From Candidatus Shapirobacteria bacterium CG06_land_8_20_14_3_00_40_12 (GTDB lineage: Bacteria > Patescibacteriota > Microgenomatia > UBA12405): DNA of 13,587 nt. Below, in pieces: positions 1 through 5,583 of this stretch. The position numbers and the translations under genes were made by a program. The DNA lies in assembly GCA_002780135.1 (NCBI GenBank), contig PEWA01000031.1:1-13587 (forward strand), in the 5' to 3' direction. Every line of letters begins with the position of its first letter. Position 1 is the stretch's first letter. The notes under the pieces are model-generated. The model worked only from the letters and a program-made list of their open reading frames with translations, was not told the origin of the DNA and did not search any database.

Positions 1-364
1 AATTTATTTTTTCTCCATCTTCAACCTTCCAAATATCGACTACATTATCAAAATAACCCAATTCTTTATTCTTTGGACTGACATTAACTACCATTTTGGC
101 TCCATCTAAAATCATTCTCTCAATCCTTTCCTCTGACTCCCCCTCATCGCTTAAATTTCTGATGGAGATCCCTGTGGCTGCATCACAAATCTGACCGCCA
201 ATCATTTGATATTCATGGCTATATTCACTAAGAAATAATTCTGCCAAAGATGTTCCAATCTCCCGTGACAACTGTTGTCTTCTCAATCCATCTCCAAATC
301 TTCTCAGGTATCCAACCTCGGCCACCGGATCAAAATTTAATCTTTTCTCTGATTCTTCTTGCAT
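1..364 (-). CDS. Unrecognised protein, 5' part only (runs off the left edge)
   Basis: An open frame on the minus strand starts at an ATG at 364-362 and continues to the window edge, giving about 121 residues with no stop. An in-frame TAA lies a few codons upstream, so 364 is the most upstream ATG. The N-terminal third is charged and helical (RRFGDGLRRQQLSREIG at about residues 26-42); a later stretch contains NVSPKN and a WKVEDGEK-like end. I do not recognise a family, signal peptide or membrane segment. The gene directly follows the cobalamin adenosyltransferase and the candidate cobalamin-riboswitch-like element, so it may belong to the same operon. The start is uncertain because a B12-box-like sequence falls at about 301-316, inside this reading frame; a later TTG or ATG start is possible. 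The coding call itself is fairly secure because the frame is long and has plausible protein composition. Confidence 0.6.
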   Translation of the reverse strand, partial: MQEESEKRLNFDPVAEVGYLRRFGDGLRRQQLSREIGTSLAELFLSEYSHEYQMIGGQICDAATGISIRNLSDEGESEERIERMILDGAKMVVNVSPKNKELGYFDNVVDIWKVEDGEKIN

Positions 365-458
365 ATTACTTAGTGCTCGTAAGATTTATCGACCCGGCTA
401 TTACGGTTGCGGCCCAGCGAGGGAATTTTCACCCGGCCACTGCCGGGACACCCTTCTT
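300..458 (-). promoter_or_regulatory. Candidate cobalamin-riboswitch-like structured RNA
   Basis: Read on the minus strand, this stretch has the landmark strings of cobalamin riboswitch cores in the right order: a GGGTGAAAATTCCC stem-loop (434-421), then GCTGGGCCGCAACCGTAAT (418-400), closely resembling the family's GCUG-n-CCCGCAAC-n-GUAA. A 6-bp GC hairpin (432-437 with 442-447) overlaps its 5' side. About 85 bases downstream, GGTTGGATACCTGAG (about 301-316) resembles the B12 box, sharing GGATACCTG. The element starts within about 10 bases of the adenosyltransferase stop, so it would lie inside an operon. The similarity to the core is seen directly; B12 sensing is inference. Weak points are that the 3' box lies within the next reading frame and I cannot fold the peripheral stems convincingly. 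It could instead be another conserved RNA. Confidence 0.45.
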
Positions 459-462
459 CCTT

Positions 463-891
463 CTATTTTTCTTCTGTTTCTCTGGCTTTTAAATATATAA
501 ATTTTGACAATCTGTTTAGATATTCTAACGCCTTTTTATCCTTTAGTGCCATCGCTCTTCTTTCAGCTCTTCTGGTTACTGTTCTGGCCCAGTTCAGGTA
601 AATCGCTTTTTTATTACTAAAAATTATAAACTTGTTTACCGGTTTTACCTTTTCTTCCAGTCTTTTTATTTCTACATCTAAATTAACTTCCGTCTTCTTT
701 CCCGACATAATTTTCTGAATATCGACAATTATTTTTCTAAAATTCGTAATTCGTAATTGATAATTGATAATTGATAACACTGCCTGTAATTCATCCAAGA
801 TCCCGATTGCCTCAATTATTGGATTGTCTTTCCTCACTTTTTTCCCTCCGTAACCCGTCCACCCATTATCACCTGTTTTTGTGGTTATCAT
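463..891 (-). CDS. pduO: PduO-type cob(I)alamin adenosyltransferase (ATP:corrinoid)
   Basis: This family transfers the adenosyl group of ATP to cob(I)alamin, giving adenosylcobalamin, the cofactor of the class II reductase encoded just upstream. The 142-residue product carries the family signatures: TKTGDNG with following GG (residues 4-16, ATP binding), a VRKDNP..EA.GILDEL segment (19-35), ARTVTRRAERR (102-112) and YLNRLSKFIYLKAR (124-137). It is shorter than the usual 170-190 residues, mostly because the region after the IQ motif (58-62) is trimmed. Residues about 40-51 are encoded by a heptanucleotide repeat. The ATG at 891 has an AGGAGG 11 bases upstream, supplied by the palindromic repeat at 898-981. 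It follows nrdJ by 88 bases on the same strand, consistent with co-transcription. The family call is secure; activity of such a short version is inferred. Confidence 0.9.
   Translation of the reverse strand: MITTKTGDNGWTGYGGKKVRKDNPIIEAIGILDELQAVLSIINYQLRITNFRKIIVDIQKIMSGKKTEVNLDVEIKRLEEKVKPVNKFIIFSNKKAIYLNWARTVTRRAERRAMALKDKKALEYLNRLSKFIYLKARETEEK
741..775. repeat. Heptanucleotide tandem repeat inside the adenosyltransferase gene
   Basis: Five consecutive 7-base units on the plus strand: AATTCGT twice, then AATTGAT three times. Because seven is not a multiple of three, the units are read in rotating frames and encode the irregular peptide SIINYQLRITNF without a stop. Such heptameric repeats are known from cyanobacteria as STRR elements. 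Here the array occupies a variable stretch between the DEL motif and the IQ helix of the enzyme. Confidence 0.85.
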
Positions 892-897
892 TTATCA

Positions 898-981
898 AAA
901 CCCTCCTGCCCTTCGGGCGACCTCCCTTGAAAAAGGAGGCTTCGGCTCCCCTTCCTCAAAGGGAGAATTAAAGAGGGGTTT
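898..981. repeat. Compound palindromic repeat between nrdJ and the adenosyltransferase gene
   Basis: The 88-base gap is filled by stacked short inverted repeats: GCCC/GGGC (908-911 with 915-918), CCTCC/GGAGG (921-925 with 935-939) and CTCCC/GGGAG (946-950 with 961-965), enclosed by an imperfect outer pair (AAAACCCTC and GAGGGGTTT). The right half, read on the minus strand, matches the element at 8461-8490 closely, so this is a dispersed repeat and not a private terminator. The outer end covers the nrdJ stop codon, and the inner end provides the Shine-Dalgarno of the next gene. No U-run follows in the minus direction, so a terminator role is not supported. Confidence 0.75.
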
Positions 982-3475
982 AACTGCATTTGGAATACCC
1001 GCAAAAATTATTTGAACATTTATAACACCCCTCTTCGGCATAAAGCGGGCTGCCGCAATCAGGACAAGCTGAAAACTTGCTTTCCAAATCTGTCTGTTTA
1101 GCCCTCGCCTCATTGACTAAATTTTGTTGTTTCCCGTTTACCTTCGGCACTACTAATTTCTGTTTCTCTTCCTGAAATAAATCCAACTGCTCTCCCCGGG
1201 AAATTTCCAGAAGTGATTTCCCCACCGCATCAAACATACTCAAAACCGTTCCATTTCCAAATCCTATTTTTTGACCGCAGGAGATCCCCACCAACTCCTC
1301 TGCCACTTCCTCCAATGTCGCCCCGTATTTAAGTGACAGTGACGCCAATCTTCCGGTTACTTCAGCCGACCCGGCCATATAGCCGCCGCTTTTCCCAAGA
1401 TTTACAAACACCTCCACCGGCCCATTGCCTCCTTCAAAAAAAACTGAAGTATAAACCCTGCCGGCATCACAGGGTTTCCTCAACCTTACTCCCCTCGCCA
1501 CTTCCGGCGTCGGTTTTTTCACCGGAATTATCAAGTTTTTCGATTTAACCTGCTGAATAACTTCCTTTTCCCGACTGCCGCTTCTATATATGGTAACTCC
1601 TTTTGTCCCCAACGAATATGCCAGTAAATAGGCTTTTCTTACTTCATCCACTGTAGCTTCTTTGGGAAAATTAATTGTTTTTGAAACCGCATTATCCGTA
1701 TATTTTTGAAAAGCCGCCTGAATCCGGACATGCCACTCCGAACTAATTTCCAAAGCCGTCCGGAATATTTCCTTAACTTCTTCCGGAATTTCTTTAATTT
1801 CCGCAATTTTCCCACCATTTTTTATCACTTTATCCAAAAGCTGTTCGGAATAAATATTTTTCTTTTTCAACTCCTCAATAAATATTGGGTTCATCACCTG
1901 TAGCACTTTTCCCTCAACTGTATTTTTTTGATAACCCAAAGAAAATAACGGCTCAATTCCGCTGCTGGCATCTGCCACCACTGAAATTGTCCCGGTAGGA
2001 GCAATTGTAGTTAAGGACATATTTCTGGGACGATACTCACTCCCGCCATAAACACTCTCCCCCCAAGCCTCAAAGACTCCCCGCTGACTTCCCAACTCAA
2101 CCGTAGCCTTTTTGGCTTCAGTGTCTATAAATTTCATCACTTTTTCTGCCCATACCACTCCTGCTTCTGAATCATACCGAACTCCTAATTTAAACAACAT
2201 GTCGGCAAATCCCATTACCCCCAATCCGATTCTTCTGGTTTTGTTTACCATTTCCCGAATTTTGGCTACCGGAAATTCATTTATTTCCACAATATTGTCC
2301 AAAAAATGCACCGCCCCCCGCACCACTCTGGCTAATTCCGGCCAGTTTAGCTCGCCGAAGCCTCCGGCGGAGGCGGCTCCCTCCATCACAAACTTACTCA
2401 AATTTATACTCCCTAAATTACAGGCGTCATAAGGCAATAAAGGCTGTTCACCACAAGGGTTGGTTGCTTCAATTCTCCCCATTTTTGGCACCGGATTGCT
2501 TCTCTCCTCGTTCATTCGGTCAATAAACACCAACCCCGGATCACCATATTGCCAAGCCAAACGGGTAACCAAATTAAAAACTTTAAAAGCGTTTAATTTC
2601 ATCATTCCCTGACCGGTTCGCGGATTTATTAATTCATATCCCTCATCCTTATTTATTGCCCTCGCCCATTCGTAAAGCTTTTGGGTTTGCTCCTCAATCT
2701 CCCGTAGTCTTATATCTACATCCCGGTCTGCTTCAGCTAATCTGATTTTTTCCACAATTTCCTCCGGAATACTATCATCATCCACAAACTTTTTATCAGA
2801 CTCCAGCTGATCCATAAATTTGTTGGTAACCCCAAGTGATATATTGAAATTAGTCAGAGAATATTCATCCAGTTTCACCACCGCAAAGCGCAGGACATCC
2901 GGATGCTCAATCGACAACATCCCCATATTGGCCCCCCGCCTGACTCCGCCTTGTTTTATTTGGGAAGTAACATCGTTATAAGCCTGCATAAACGACACCG
3001 GTCCCACTGTCGTTCCCCCGGAACTGGCAATAAAGTCCCCGCTGGGCCGCAGCTGAGAAAAGGAAAAACCTGTTCCCCCTCCGCTTTTGTGAATCATGGC
3101 CATATCCTTTAAAGTCGTCAGAATTGACTCCATCGAATCCTCAATCGGCAACACAAAACAGGCCGACATTTGTTGATGTTTTTTACCGGCATTAACTAAA
3201 CAGGGGGTATTGGGCATAAACTTTTGCTCGGCTAAAAGCTGATAAAACTTTTTTGCTTGCTTATCCATTAAAGCTTCAGCGGCGGCAGATTTATCAAAGT
3301 TCAAATCTCCCTTGGCTACACTGCTAGCCACCCGCCAAAAAATATCCTTTACTTTCTCCAATCTCTCTCCCCCTTCACCCTTCATCCCGTATCTTGTCTC
3401 AGCAATATACCGGGCATTATCTGACAATTCCGGCTCCATTAAGTCGCTAAATTGTCGGTTAACAATATCTTCCAT
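980..3475 (-). CDS. nrdJ: Class II ribonucleoside-diphosphate reductase, adenosylcobalamin-dependent
   Basis: Reduces ribonucleotides to deoxyribonucleotides in the cytosol using a cobalamin-derived radical, without a separate radical-generating subunit. The 831 residues show the family layout. Redox Cys106 lies in SACFV, followed by the glycine-rich SGGGTGFSFSQLRP (131-144). The active-site NPCGE sits at 339-343 (radical Cys341) with partner Cys352 in ACNLGSINL. The TLTT-type APTGTIS loop is at 492-498. A TSCPD domain (about 668-735) and a C-terminal cysteine-rich tail (Cys804, 807, 817, 820, 825, 830) follow, the latter probably relaying electrons. The Cys341-Cys352 spacing fits NrdJ. There is no N-terminal ATP-cone and no intein. 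A GC-rich palindrome encodes an apparent insert at about 365-376. The start ATG overlaps the nrdR stop (TAATG) and has AAGGA nine bases upstream, implying translational coupling. Confidence 0.96.
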   Translation of the reverse strand: MEDIVNRQFSDLMEPELSDNARYIAETRYGMKGEGGERLEKVKDIFWRVASSVAKGDLNFDKSAAAEALMDKQAKKFYQLLAEQKFMPNTPCLVNAGKKHQQMSACFVLPIEDSMESILTTLKDMAMIHKSGGGTGFSFSQLRPSGDFIASSGGTTVGPVSFMQAYNDVTSQIKQGGVRRGANMGMLSIEHPDVLRFAVVKLDEYSLTNFNISLGVTNKFMDQLESDKKFVDDDSIPEEIVEKIRLAEADRDVDIRLREIEEQTQKLYEWARAINKDEGYELINPRTGQGMMKLNAFKVFNLVTRLAWQYGDPGLVFIDRMNEERSNPVPKMGRIEATNPCGEQPLLPYDACNLGSINLSKFVMEGAASAGGFGELNWPELARVVRGAVHFLDNIVEINEFPVAKIREMVNKTRRIGLGVMGFADMLFKLGVRYDSEAGVVWAEKVMKFIDTEAKKATVELGSQRGVFEAWGESVYGGSEYRPRNMSLTTIAPTGTISVVADASSGIEPLFSLGYQKNTVEGKVLQVMNPIFIEELKKKNIYSEQLLDKVIKNGGKIAEIKEIPEEVKEIFRTALEISSEWHVRIQAAFQKYTDNAVSKTINFPKEATVDEVRKAYLLAYSLGTKGVTIYRSGSREKEVIQQVKSKNLIIPVKKPTPEVARGVRLRKPCDAGRVYTSVFFEGGNGPVEVFVNLGKSGGYMAGSAEVTGRLASLSLKYGATLEEVAEELVGISCGQKIGFGNGTVLSMFDAVGKSLLEISRGEQLDLFQEEKQKLVVPKVNGKQQNLVNEARAKQTDLESKFSACPDCGSPLYAEEGCYKCSNNFCGYSKCS
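2349..2386. repeat. GC-rich palindrome in frame within nrdJ
   Basis: GCCTCC and GGAGGC (2360-2365 and 2369-2374) form a near-perfect palindrome around GGC, flanked by GC-rich sequence that stands out against the AT-rich gene. It encodes roughly EGAASAGGFGE of NrdJ, a glycine/alanine stretch between SINLSKF and NWPEL, where relatives usually have only a short turn. It resembles the GGAGGC-TTCGGC portion of the palindromic repeat at 898-981, so it may be a related small element inserted in frame. Confidence 0.5.
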
Positions 3476-3927
3476 TACTTTGAATCCTTTTTAAAATCAG
3501 TCACTAATTTTTCAAAATCATTTACATTTTTTATCTGTAAATAAATAGTCGCAAAACGAATATAGGCCACCGGATCGATATCTTTTAATTTCTCCATTAC
3601 CATTTTGCCAATTTCCCGACTGGGTATTTCTACACTCTCCCAATTCAAAAGTTTTAATTCAATTTCCTCCACCATTCTTTCCCGCTCCGTTAATGACAGC
3701 TTCCAACAGGCTTTTTCCAGACATCTTTCTAATTTTTCCCGGGAATAGTCCTCAATCCGGCCGTCTTTTTTGACCACTTTTAATTCGATATTGGCCACCC
3801 GCTCATAGGTGGTAAAACGCTTACCGCATTTAACACATTCCCGGCGGCGGCGAGTCGCTTGCCCCTCCAGGGCATCCCTGGATTCCAATACATTTGATTC
3901 ATCGTGCCGACAATATGGACAATTCAT
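3475..3927 (-). CDS. nrdR: Transcriptional repressor NrdR
   Basis: NrdR binds ATP/dATP and represses ribonucleotide reductase genes when dNTPs are abundant. The 150-residue product matches the family in length and order: an N-terminal zinc ribbon with Cys3, Cys6, Cys31 and Cys34, an RRRREC..CGKRFTTYER core (27-43), and an ATP-cone (about 46-136) with VVKKDGRIEDYSREKL and the conserved PVAYIRFATIY segment. It is the first gene of the reductase operon: it shares one base with nrdJ, and its own promoter lies just upstream at 3959-3987. No Shine-Dalgarno precedes the ATG at 3927; the short leader is instead a hairpin. I could not find two copies of the classical NrdR box upstream, so autoregulation is only suggested by the palindrome next to the start. 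Confidence 0.96.
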   Translation of the reverse strand: MNCPYCRHDESNVLESRDALEGQATRRRRECVKCGKRFTTYERVANIELKVVKKDGRIEDYSREKLERCLEKACWKLSLTERERMVEEIELKLLNWESVEIPSREIGKMVMEKLKDIDPVAYIRFATIYLQIKNVNDFEKLVTDFKKDSK

Positions 3928-3955
3928 AGTTGTACGCTATTCCTAGCGTGTAACT
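3928..3955 (-). promoter_or_regulatory. 28-bp imperfect palindrome at the nrdR transcription start / leader hairpin
   Basis: Arms AGTT and ACGCTA (3928-3931, 3934-3939) mirror TAGCGT and AACT (3944-3949, 3952-3955), with a two-base mismatch between arm segments and a TTCC centre. It begins one base upstream of the nrdR ATG and reaches the expected +1 of the promoter. It could be an operator, plausibly for NrdR itself, or an RNA hairpin making up nearly the whole leader. The sequence does not match the known NrdR box well. Confidence 0.55.
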
Positions 3956-3958
3956 TCC

Positions 3959-3987
3959 ATCATACCCACCACCCCTGTAACTGTCAA
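3959..3987 (-). promoter_or_regulatory. Sigma70-type promoter of the nrdR-nrdJ operon
   Basis: On the minus strand TTGACA (3987-3982) is a perfect -35, followed by exactly 17 bases and TATGAT (3964-3959), five of six to the -10 consensus. Transcription would begin near 3952, about 25 bases upstream of the nrdR ATG. This is the strongest conventional promoter in the window. Confidence 0.82.
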
Positions 3988-4026
3988 ATAGAAACTTGTG
4001 ATACTAATCCAGTCAAATTTTACTTA

Positions 4027-4719
4027 TTACTTGCTGTCCACCAAACTAAAACCAACCGCCTTAAGTTGTGGTCCAATTAATTCTTTAGTTTGATCGGCGG
4101 TAAATCCACCCTGACCACTTATTACACTGCCAATTTCGGTTGATACAGCTAATTGTACTGCCGCTGCCATAGCTAATAACTTAGTCTCTTCTGCGTCTGG
4201 TCCATATGTCTCACCAGCCTTATCCCTCAACCCCGCAAACTTAGCCGCCACAGTCTCCGCCATAACCCCCAACTGCTGAGGAGTCATTGGTTGATCCACA
4301 AAATAATAATTACCCTCCTGATATCCTTGCGGTAACCTACTCCAATCCACCGGATAATCAAATCTCTTTGCCGGATCCAAATCAACATCTAAACCTTTTT
4401 CTCTCAACCAAGCATGCAAATTCCCCTGCTCATATGAAAGACTGATACTACCTCTATCAATAATTGTTATCCCCACTCTCGCCGCAAATTCGGTCCCGGC
4501 TCGTGACAATCCCTGTCTAAATTCAGGTGGCCACATTTGTGTCAAAGAAGTGTTCATTCTCTGCTGCATCTCCACCCCCAGCGTATATAAACCTGACATA
4601 GTATGCGAGTTTTCACTCCCCCCACCCAACGTATCAAGTCGCTGAAGCATTTCCACTCTCGCTTTGGCATCAACTAATAAATTCGGGTTCGCAACTTTTT
4701 CTTTTTCTATGTCGGGCAT
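4027..4719 (-). CDS. Unrecognised 230-residue soluble protein
   Basis: I do not recognise this protein. It has no signal peptide and no convincing membrane segment, so it is probably cytosolic. The N-terminus is charged, residues about 38-85 are Met/Gln/Ser-rich and probably helical, and a middle segment is rich in aromatic residues and prolines (around YPVDWSRLPQGYQEGNYYF, 122-140). The last third is Ala-rich and helical with two Gly-containing turns. Its alanine and glycine content is higher than that of neighbouring genes. It lies 41 bases after the SGNH gene on the same strand and ends before the nrdR promoter, so it is probably the last gene of the MBOAT-SGNH unit. A weak TGG-TAAATT extended -10 in the gap could give it its own transcript. 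The start ATG at 4719 is preceded only by a weak GAGAAAA stretch. Confidence 0.75.
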   Translation of the reverse strand: MPDIEKEKVANPNLLVDAKARVEMLQRLDTLGGGSENSHTMSGLYTLGVEMQQRMNTSLTQMWPPEFRQGLSRAGTEFAARVGITIIDRGSISLSYEQGNLHAWLREKGLDVDLDPAKRFDYPVDWSRLPQGYQEGNYYFVDQPMTPQQLGVMAETVAAKFAGLRDKAGETYGPDAEETKLLAMAAAVQLAVSTEIGSVISGQGGFTADQTKELIGPQLKAVGFSLVDSK

Positions 4720-4760
4720 AATTTTTTCTCAAATAATTACCTTAATTTACCATACCCTCA

Positions 4761-5570
4761 TCAAAATTCCAACTCAAAATCCTGCTTGAGTACCCCAATC
4801 ACCAATTGGCTCATGATTTTTGACCCATGATACGTCAGGTGGATCCCGTCATCAGTTTTTACCCTCTGTCTTAACCCCCCATCATCGGCTACTATTGCCT
4901 GATATTTTCCCTCTGCCGTCGTAAATCTCTCCCAAGTCGAAATATATTTAATATTGTTCCACTTTAGGGCCTCCCTCTCATAAATCTCGTCTAAATGCTT
5001 CAACCGCCCGGAAAATACTGGCTCTCTGGCTGCCGGTTGTCCCACCCAATAAATCTTTTCTACCCTCGGGCTAATTAATGCTATATACTCCTCCACCCTC
5101 CGGGTATAAACTTCATCCCATTCCGGATCACTCACCCGACAGGGCTGACCCAAGTTATCTAAAATGTTTTGACTGTCATTGGCTCCAAACATCACTATTA
5201 ACACTTCCGGTTTAAATTCCTCGATTAAATCCAGCGAGTATTTATTCCAATCAAAAACATCTCTTCTATTTAATCCGGTTGAATATTTTCCCCTTCTTTT
5301 AACTTCCAAATCCGAATAGACCGATAAATCATTCTCCAGTCTGGGTCCGAATCCCTCCACTATCATCGAATCCCCGACAATTAGAATTTTATTAATCTGT
5401 TTTTTTTCTATCAGGGTTGGGATTATCGTCAAAACCGGTGTTATTGTCGGCTGTTGGATCTGACTTAGAGGATTTATAACCTCTGCCGGCCTAATTAATA
5501 ACTTTTTGATTTTAAAAATCGACACTACTGATACTAATACCAATATCGCCAATAACCACAACCTCACCAT
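4761..5570 (-). CDS. Membrane-anchored SGNH/GDSL-family hydrolase (AlgJ/PatB-like partner of MBOAT)
   Basis: SGNH enzymes hydrolyse or transfer acyl esters; beside an MBOAT they usually complete O-acylation of a surface glycan outside the membrane. I start it at the ATG at 5570, giving 269 residues. This places a short positive N-terminus directly before the membrane anchor (about 4-20) and leaves a 13-base gap after the MBOAT stop, with GAAAAGAA before the start. A start at 5615 would add 15 residues and overlap the MBOAT gene by 32 bases. Visible blocks are VGDSM (nucleophile Ser68), FGAND (Asn131) and DGIH (Asp241, His244) before the final helix. A Pro/Thr-rich linker (about 40-55) separates anchor and catalytic domain. 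The single Cys144 is unpaired. The acyl substrate cannot be read from the sequence. Confidence 0.85.
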   Translation of the reverse strand: MVRLWLLAILVLVSVVSIFKIKKLLIRPAEVINPLSQIQQPTITPVLTIIPTLIEKKQINKILIVGDSMIVEGFGPRLENDLSVYSDLEVKRRGKYSTGLNRRDVFDWNKYSLDLIEEFKPEVLIVMFGANDSQNILDNLGQPCRVSDPEWDEVYTRRVEEYIALISPRVEKIYWVGQPAAREPVFSGRLKHLDEIYEREALKWNNIKYISTWERFTTAEGKYQAIVADDGGLRQRVKTDDGIHLTYHGSKIMSQLVIGVLKQDFELEF

Positions 5571-5583
5571 TTCTTTTCTACTA

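Noticed and set aside
432..447. Six-base GC hairpin as a rho-independent terminator of the adenosyltransferase gene
   Set aside because: No U-run follows it on the minus strand, and it is better explained as the 5' part of the riboswitch-like element.
250..601. Two overlapping plus-strand frames of 64-80 codons
   Set aside because: They are antisense to the minus-strand genes and the RNA element, with low-complexity Phe/Leu/Ser-rich products and no family resemblance.
741..775. Repeat array as a CRISPR
   Set aside because: Seven-base units without spacers; a short tandem repeat.
980..3475. Intein in nrdJ
   Set aside because: The protein is of normal length and all active-site motifs are contiguous with standard spacing.
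3988..4017. A second promoter (TTGACT with TTCTAT 17 bases on) upstream of the nrdR promoter
   Set aside because: The -10 matches only three of six positions; the TTGACA/TATGAT pair is far better.
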